Source of the DNA: Bacillaceae bacterium Marseille-Q3522
GTDB taxonomy: Bacteria > Bacillota > Bacilli > Bacillales > Cytobacillaceae
DNA length: 33,866 bases
Assembly: GCA_017898095.1 (NCBI GenBank)
Contig: JAGKQJ010000029.1
Span: forward strand, 1 to 33,866
Reading direction: 5' to 3'
Numbering within the stretch: position 1 is the stretch's first letter; the number at the start of each line of letters is the position of its first letter. A program made the position numbers and the translations under genes. The notes beneath the pieces are model-generated. The model did not search any database. It was given only the letters and a program-made list of their open reading frames with translations, and had not been told where the DNA came from. This document shows positions 32,843 through 33,866 of the stretch, piece by piece.

Positions 32843-33100
32843 ACTCTTGATTTTACAACTACAACAGATACACTGGCAACGTTCGCCGCTGCCAAAACGG
32901 ATCGTGTCAAGATGATGACAGCACACACTGTAGTCGTTGATATAGGTGCCGCGCTGGGACCGCTGACTTCCTATTTTCTCATTGATCTTGCCAGACTGAC
33001 ACTGGTTTATTCATTGGCGGGAGTGTTGCTGATTTTACTTGGAGCAATCTGGATCGGATTTGGGGAAAAGACTATGATGCATCGAAAAGAAAATACGTGA
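32843..33100 (+). pseudogene. C-terminal remnant of an MFS transporter
   Basis: An open frame from 32843 to the stop at 33100 encodes about 85 residues. AAAKTDRVKMMTAHTVVVDI is followed by GAALGPLTSYFLID and then one hydrophobic helix (LVYSLAGVLLILLGAIWIGF). This matches the last helices of an MFS permease, which would normally have 12 helices in about 400 residues. No start or upstream helices are present, and a stop at 32840 closes the frame on the left. The structured repeat element lies about 150 bp upstream, where the missing part should be, so insertion or deletion at the element may have removed it. ATG 32912 gives at most 62 residues. Confidence 0.65.
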
Positions 33101-33207
33101 AATTACGACTTATCGTGTTAATAACACCATACGGTGTGCAGAAACGGATGGTCCATATTGTATCGATTGTATACTGACAATTAGGGGACTCACTTACGTG
33201 ACCGCTG

Positions 33208-33567
33208 TTAAGCTACATCCGTTGTATCAACAGCTTTATTCACGTCTCTTTCATCTAACTGTTTTTGTGCATTATTAATCTCGACCAGCAATGCAATACT
33301 AACGAATGCATTTACCTCTTTATTATCAGAAGGATCAATTTTATTAACAAGCTCGATTGCGTGATCAATTTCTTCCTGTGTCAGTTTTTCTTTGATTACG
33401 TTTGTATCTCCAGTATCTTGGAAAAGATTTCCGACTGCCTTTGTCGTTTCAACAACCGGATCGGCAGTAGGTTTCGACCATTGAAAAATGCCAACTAGGA
33501 GAAGTGCAATAATAAGAAGAAACCATAACCAGTTCTTTTTCGATACGGACCTGTTATTTTTAACCAA
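33208..33567 (-). CDS. Small membrane-anchored protein, function unknown
   Basis: Up to 119 residues are encoded. A positively charged N-terminus (KNNRSVSKKN) is followed by one transmembrane helix (WLWFLLIIALLLVGIFQW). About 85 mostly polar, helical residues follow, probably outside, with a short heptad-like stretch (EEIDHAIELVNKID). I do not recognise the family. The frame starts at TTG 33567, with no clear ribosome binding site. Reading upstream in the same phase it continues without a stop toward the neighbouring gene's end, so the start is uncertain and a frameshift link to that gene is possible. Confidence 0.5.
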   Translation of the reverse strand: MVKNNRSVSKKNWLWFLLIIALLLVGIFQWSKPTADPVVETTKAVGNLFQDTGDTNVIKEKLTQEEIDHAIELVNKIDPSDNKEVNAFVSIALLVEINNAQKQLDERDVNKAVDTTDVA

Positions 33568-33574
33568 TAAGGGA

Positions 33575-33790
33575 TCAATAAATTTTTTTAGTATTTCGAG
33601 ATATTGTTGCTACTTTTTTTAAAATGACTGCTTGGACATCCGTTTGATACAAAAAGAAATGTGTGTCGTCTTCCCTTGCTTTTTCGAAACTGTTCCACTT
33701 AAAAAAAGTTGTTGATTTATCCAATTCTCTTTTCAGTCCGTCTTCACTGATTGTCAGCTTACAATCACCTAATATATTGGTAAAATTCAT
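33575..33790 (-). CDS. YcxB-like C-terminal domain protein or fragment
   Basis: The 71 encoded residues resemble the soluble C-terminal domain of YcxB-like proteins. CKLTISEDGLKRELDKSTTF is followed by FKWNSFEKAREDDTHFFLY and QTDVQAVILKKVA. Full members have two N-terminal membrane helices before this domain, and these are absent. No good ribosome binding site precedes the ATG at 33790. It may be a truncated remnant. Its stop lies a few bases after a run of seven A residues (seven T on the plus strand near 33582-33588). A one-base slip there would join it to the next frame at 33208-33567. The window ends 76 bp beyond the ATG. Confidence 0.45.
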   Translation of the reverse strand: MNFTNILGDCKLTISEDGLKRELDKSTTFFKWNSFEKAREDDTHFFLYQTDVQAVILKKVATISRNTKKIY

Positions 33791-33866
33791 TTTTTTAATG
33801 ATAATTTGATAGAAAACAATGTTACTGGTTTATAGAGAATTGGAGAGAAAAGATACCACATACTAG

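Overview
The window looks like chromosome of an endospore-forming Bacillaceae species. The evidence is a gerQ-cwlJ spore germination pair, a yojF-bshB2 bacillithiol pair, a pdxK/ung/ywdI/ywdK neighbourhood as in Bacillus, strong GGAGG-type ribosome binding sites, frequent TTG and GTG starts, and moderately low GC. I do not assign a genus.

Layout. 64-1329: split ThrE-type exporter. 1351-3050: a YbaK-type deacylase and a proline-rich small protein, set among dispersed intergenic repeats. 3070-5049: two TetR regulators flanking a DUF2164 gene. 5274-7145: a two-gene ABC-2 export operon on the minus strand whose promoter carries two palindromic operators, probably the target of the nearby TetR. 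7271-9107: an SRPBCC protein, then yojF and bshB2. 9538-15507: a complete ribose operon rbsRKDACB with a sigma-A promoter, a perfect CcpA/RbsR-type cre box and a strong terminator. 15594-24699: a carbohydrate locus with a DeoR repressor, a LplABC-type importer lacking its own ATPase, a GH78 alpha-L-rhamnosidase-like enzyme, a glycerophosphodiesterase-family protein and a YesL-type membrane protein. 24685-25107: remnant of the ligase domain of the RNA-repair enzyme Pnkp. 25137-27066: a methyltransferase and pdxK. 27449-29273: moaE, moaD and moeB for molybdopterin. 29313-31145: ung, a 53-residue Cys-rich protein, ywdI and ywdK. 31254-32221: cwlJ and gerQ. 32258-33790: a structured repeat element followed by a decayed MFS gene and two small genes or fragments.

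How the parts work together. The ribose operon imports ribose (RbsBAC), corrects its ring form (RbsD) and phosphorylates it (RbsK). The second sugar locus probably imports a rhamnose-containing oligosaccharide intact, because both of its hydrolases lack signal peptides, and cleaves it inside the cell. An unlinked ATPase such as MsmX would have to power that importer.

The most unusual item is the non-coding element at 32258-32695. It has a long 5' hairpin, four tandem 54-bp units each forming the same stem with compensatory base changes, and a terminal 13-bp perfect stem. Parts of its ends recur elsewhere in the window, which suggests a family of mobile or structured-RNA elements. I could not identify it with a known class.
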